From Salinibacter grassmerensis (GTDB lineage Bacteria > Bacteroidota > Rhodothermia > Rhodothermales > Salinibacteraceae), in contig NZ_CAMTTF010000001.1 in NCBI RefSeq assembly GCF_947077765.1, positions 346,818-410,817 of the forward strand: a stretch of DNA of 64,000 bases, given 5' to 3'. The translations under genes and the position numbers were made by a program. Below, in pieces: positions 61,288-64,000 of the stretch (position 1 is its first letter; the number at the start of each line of letters is the position of its first letter). Under the pieces are notes generated by a model. That model made no database searches, had not been told where the DNA came from, and saw nothing but the letters and a program-made list of their open reading frames with translations.

Positions 61288-64000
61288 ATGTTTGCGCACG
61301 GCATGTCCCGTCTTTGGTCGCTTCTTGCCGTCGGCTTCGCGCTGCTGCTGGCCCCGTCCGCGGCTGGGCAGGTCGTGGAGACGACCCCGAGTCCGCCCCG
61401 CACCGACCAGCCGGTGACGCTCTACTTCAACGCGGAGGCAGGTGATGCGGGATTGGAGGGATACGATGGGGACATCTACGCCCACACCGGCATCTCCACC
61501 AACCAGAACCCTGAAGGGGAGTGGAAGTGCGTGAAGAACAATTGGCCGACGGAGGACGCCTTTGCCGGAAACCGAAAAGATACCCGCCTCGCCCCGATCG
61601 AAGGAGATCCGAACCGCTACAAGCTGGAGATTGACGACATCCGGTCGTATTACCAGGAGACCAGCACGCAGTGCAGTTTGGGGGGCGACGAGCGTATCCA
61701 GACCCTGAATCTGGTCTTCCGAAACGGCGACGGATCCCGAGAAGGGAAGGCGGAAGGCAGCGGTGACATTTACGTGGATGTGTTCGACGCAGGAGACGAT
61801 CCCTCACTGCGGGCATTCGTGCAGACGCCCGAGTCGAACCCGCCGCTTTATCCATTCATCACGCAGAATAGTACGGTGGATGTGACTGTGTCGGCGGATA
61901 CGGCCAACGTTCAGTCCTTCTCGGGTCTCCAACTCTTCGTGGACGGTACGCAGGTGGCCTCGACGGCGGAGGACTCGCTCACCTACTCCTTGGATACGTC
62001 GTCGCCGAGCAAATCCAAAATCCGTGTGAGAGCGGAGGCCACCGCCGACGGAAGCATGCTCACCGACAGTGCCGAGACCCGAATCATTCGGGCGCCCACC
62101 GTAGAGAAGGTAGCACGGCCGTCCGACATCCAGGGGGCGCCGGGGGAGAACGACGGCATCACCTACAATGCAGACGGGAGCGTCACACTCTCGCTGTATG
62201 CGACAGGCAAGAACTTCGTCTACGCCATTGGCGACTTCTCAAACTGGGAGGTCGACGCGGACTATTTCATGAACCGGGATGGAGATCACTGGTGGATTAC
62301 GATACCGTCCTCGGCGTTGTCGGGCCAAGAAGAGTATGATTTTCAGTACTTCGTGGACGGGGAGATTCGGACCTCCGACCCGTTTGCGCACAAAATCCGC
62401 ACGCCGCAGGATGAGGGCATCGGTGGAGACATCTATCCGGGCCTAGAGCCCTATCCCGACGACCAGACCGAGAACCTCGTGTCGGTCATCCGGCCGGGGC
62501 AGCAGGACCCGTCGTTTGCATACCCGGACTTTCAGCCGCCGGAGCGAGAGGACCTGGTCGTATACGAGCTCCTCGTACGGGACTTTGTCGAACAAAGCTC
62601 CTACCAAGTACTGGCCGATACGCTCGACTACCTCGACTCCCTGGGGGTCAATGCCGTGGAGCTCATGCCGGTGGCGAATTTCGGAGGCAACAACAGCTGG
62701 GGGTACAACCCAAACGCCCACTTGGCGCTCGACAAATCGTACGGCACGCCGGACGGGTTTCGGCAATTTGTGGAGGAAGCACACCGAAGGGGCATTGCGG
62801 TGTTCATGGACGTGGTCTACAATCACATTACCGCACAGTCTCCCCTTTCGCAGCTGTACGGGGCGAACCTTGACAACCCATTCTTGGAGCCGCAGCCGGG
62901 AGAAGATCCGTCGGCGGACCGGGGCTTCTGTGACGACTTCTTCCAGGAGCTCAATCACGAAAGTCCGTTTATTAAAAACTACATCGATCGGGCCAACGAC
63001 TACTGGATCGAGAATTTCAATGTCGACGGCTTCCGCTACGACCTCGCGAAGTGCGTAGCCGACGATGGCCTCCCCATCAGCGACCAGAACTATTCGAACA
63101 AAATCCGAGCCGGCTGGAAGGACGTGGCGGATGAGATATGGGCGGATCATCCGGAGACCCATGTGATTCTGGAATTCTTCGGGTCCACCAGCGAGGAAAA
63201 TGCGCTTGGGGGGTACAGCGGAGTCGGCAACACGGCCGGGATGATGACCTGGGAACCTTTGAACCGTCCCTACAGCCAGGCCGACATGGGGTACCAGGAT
63301 AATAGCGGTCTGTCGACTACCTACTATGGAAACCGATCAGGATATGACCAGCCCAGCAACCTCACTTACATGGAGAGCCACGACGAGCAGTGGCTTATGC
63401 GCCGCAAGAAGGCCTTCGGGAATGAGCGCAACGGCTACAGTACGCGTGACCTGAAGACAGCCCTAAATCGCCAAAAGCTGGTGGGGGCGTTCTTCTTCAC
63501 TGTACCGGGCCCGCGCATGATGTGGCAGTTCGGCGAGTTGGGCTACGGCTGGGGAGAGGACGAGTGCCTGAAAGAGGACGGCGACGCCGAGGGCGCCTGC
63601 GACTCCGGCGACCCAGGACGCACCGGCCCTAAGCCCGTCCGCTGGGAGTACCGCGACCCCGACACCCACCCCGACCGCGTACGCCTCTACAAGACCTGGT
63701 CCACACTCCTCCGCCTGCGGCAGGCCCACGAGGTCTTCCGAAGTGCGGAGACACAGGTCGACATGCAGGTGGGCAGCGGGGAACGCATTCGGTCTATCCG
63801 CCTCACGCATCCCTCGATGGACGCGCTGGTGGTGGGCAACTTTGGGCTCCTGCAGCGGAACGCCGACGTCACGTTTTCGCAGACGGGCACCTGGTACAAC
63901 GTTTTTGCCAACGAGGACGTCCGCATTCAGGACACCACGAAAACTGTCCCACTCCGTCCCGGAGAGTTCCGCGTGTACACGTCCGAGCCCCCGGCGGTGA
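61288..64000 (+). CDS. GH13 alpha-amylase-family enzyme, cut by window end
   Basis: An open frame of 904 codons continuing past the window edge. It has a signal peptide (LWSLLAVGFALLLAPSAAG), an N-terminal region of beta-sandwich character (about 30-290), an immunoglobulin-like/CBM48-like module (about 290-380: YAIGDFSNWEVD) and the GH13 barrel from about 420. The four conserved regions are present: DVVYNH (508-513), GFRYDLAK with nucleophile D585, VILEFFG with acid/base E629, and MESHDEQ with D699. It should be exported and cut alpha-glucans or a related alpha-linked polymer near the SusCD complex. A starch-type enzyme next to a galactanase leaves the true substrate of the locus open. Confidence 0.93.
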   Translation, partial: MFAHGMSRLWSLLAVGFALLLAPSAAGQVVETTPSPPRTDQPVTLYFNAEAGDAGLEGYDGDIYAHTGISTNQNPEGEWKCVKNNWPTEDAFAGNRKDTRLAPIEGDPNRYKLEIDDIRSYYQETSTQCSLGGDERIQTLNLVFRNGDGSREGKAEGSGDIYVDVFDAGDDPSLRAFVQTPESNPPLYPFITQNSTVDVTVSADTANVQSFSGLQLFVDGTQVASTAEDSLTYSLDTSSPSKSKIRVRAEATADGSMLTDSAETRIIRAPTVEKVARPSDIQGAPGENDGITYNADGSVTLSLYATGKNFVYAIGDFSNWEVDADYFMNRDGDHWWITIPSSALSGQEEYDFQYFVDGEIRTSDPFAHKIRTPQDEGIGGDIYPGLEPYPDDQTENLVSVIRPGQQDPSFAYPDFQPPEREDLVVYELLVRDFVEQSSYQVLADTLDYLDSLGVNAVELMPVANFGGNNSWGYNPNAHLALDKSYGTPDGFRQFVEEAHRRGIAVFMDVVYNHITAQSPLSQLYGANLDNPFLEPQPGEDPSADRGFCDDFFQELNHESPFIKNYIDRANDYWIENFNVDGFRYDLAKCVADDGLPISDQNYSNKIRAGWKDVADEIWADHPETHVILEFFGSTSEENALGGYSGVGNTAGMMTWEPLNRPYSQADMGYQDNSGLSTTYYGNRSGYDQPSNLTYMESHDEQWLMRRKKAFGNERNGYSTRDLKTALNRQKLVGAFFFTVPGPRMMWQFGELGYGWGEDECLKEDGDAEGACDSGDPGRTGPKPVRWEYRDPDTHPDRVRLYKTWSTLLRLRQAHEVFRSAETQVDMQVGSGERIRSIRLTHPSMDALVVGNFGLLQRNADVTFSQTGTWYNVFANEDVRIQDTTKTVPLRPGEFRVYTSEPPAV

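Overview
The window looks like chromosome from an extremely halophilic member of the Rhodothermota/Bacteroidota, most like Salinibacter. This is inferred from the very GC-rich sequence, acidic proteins rich in Asp and Glu, several GTG starts, a SusC/SusD outer-membrane pair, MCE lipid-transport genes, UppP and Der of ordinary bacterial type, and many large PAS/GAF sensor kinases. No rRNA, tRNA, IS element, phage gene or CRISPR array was recognised.

Layout. 0-9 kb: a ZIP metal transporter, a tenA gene behind a TPP riboswitch, a 1112-aa sensor kinase, a phosphoesterase, a zinc-ribbon protein and a copper-type P-type ATPase. 9-17.3 kb (+ strand): a CheB-CheR-PAS-kinase fusion, uppP, an EcsC-family gene, der and a phosphatidylcholine-synthase-like gene. 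17.4-22 kb (- strand): a sulfur operon (sfnG-like, FMN reductase, flavin reductase, metY-like, CoA-binding protein). 22.2-25.9 kb: an Mla/MCE lipid transporter operon. 26-29.3 kb: a tricorn-type protease broken by an amber codon. 30-38.5 kb: two more sensor kinases, an OmpA lipoprotein, a Gfo/Idh/MocA oxidoreductase and nicotinate phosphoribosyltransferase. 38.8-50 kb: a zinc metalloprotease lipoprotein, a GbsR-type regulator, an SF1 helicase and a fifth kinase. 50.5-64 kb: a polysaccharide utilisation locus with a sodium/solute symporter, a frameshifted GH53 galactanase, a LacI regulator, SusC, SusD, a putative glycan-binding lipoprotein and a GH13 amylase that runs off the window.

The most striking signal is the leader of the sulfur operon. 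It encodes a 22-residue peptide with five cysteines in its first twelve residues. A strong intrinsic terminator follows, and then a hairpin that buries the sfnG ribosome binding site. The segments can pair in two mutually exclusive ways, which suggests a cysteine-responsive attenuator that sets both transcription and translation of genes for sulfur scavenging from organosulfur compounds.

Other points: the glycan locus carries repeated near-palindromic LacI-type boxes next to its three transcription units. Two genes, the tricorn protease and the GH53, each carry a single disabling lesion that could be real or a sequence error. Five large sensor kinases lie in 48 kb with no response regulator in the window. 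Pairing schemes and functional links are read by eye and remain inferences.
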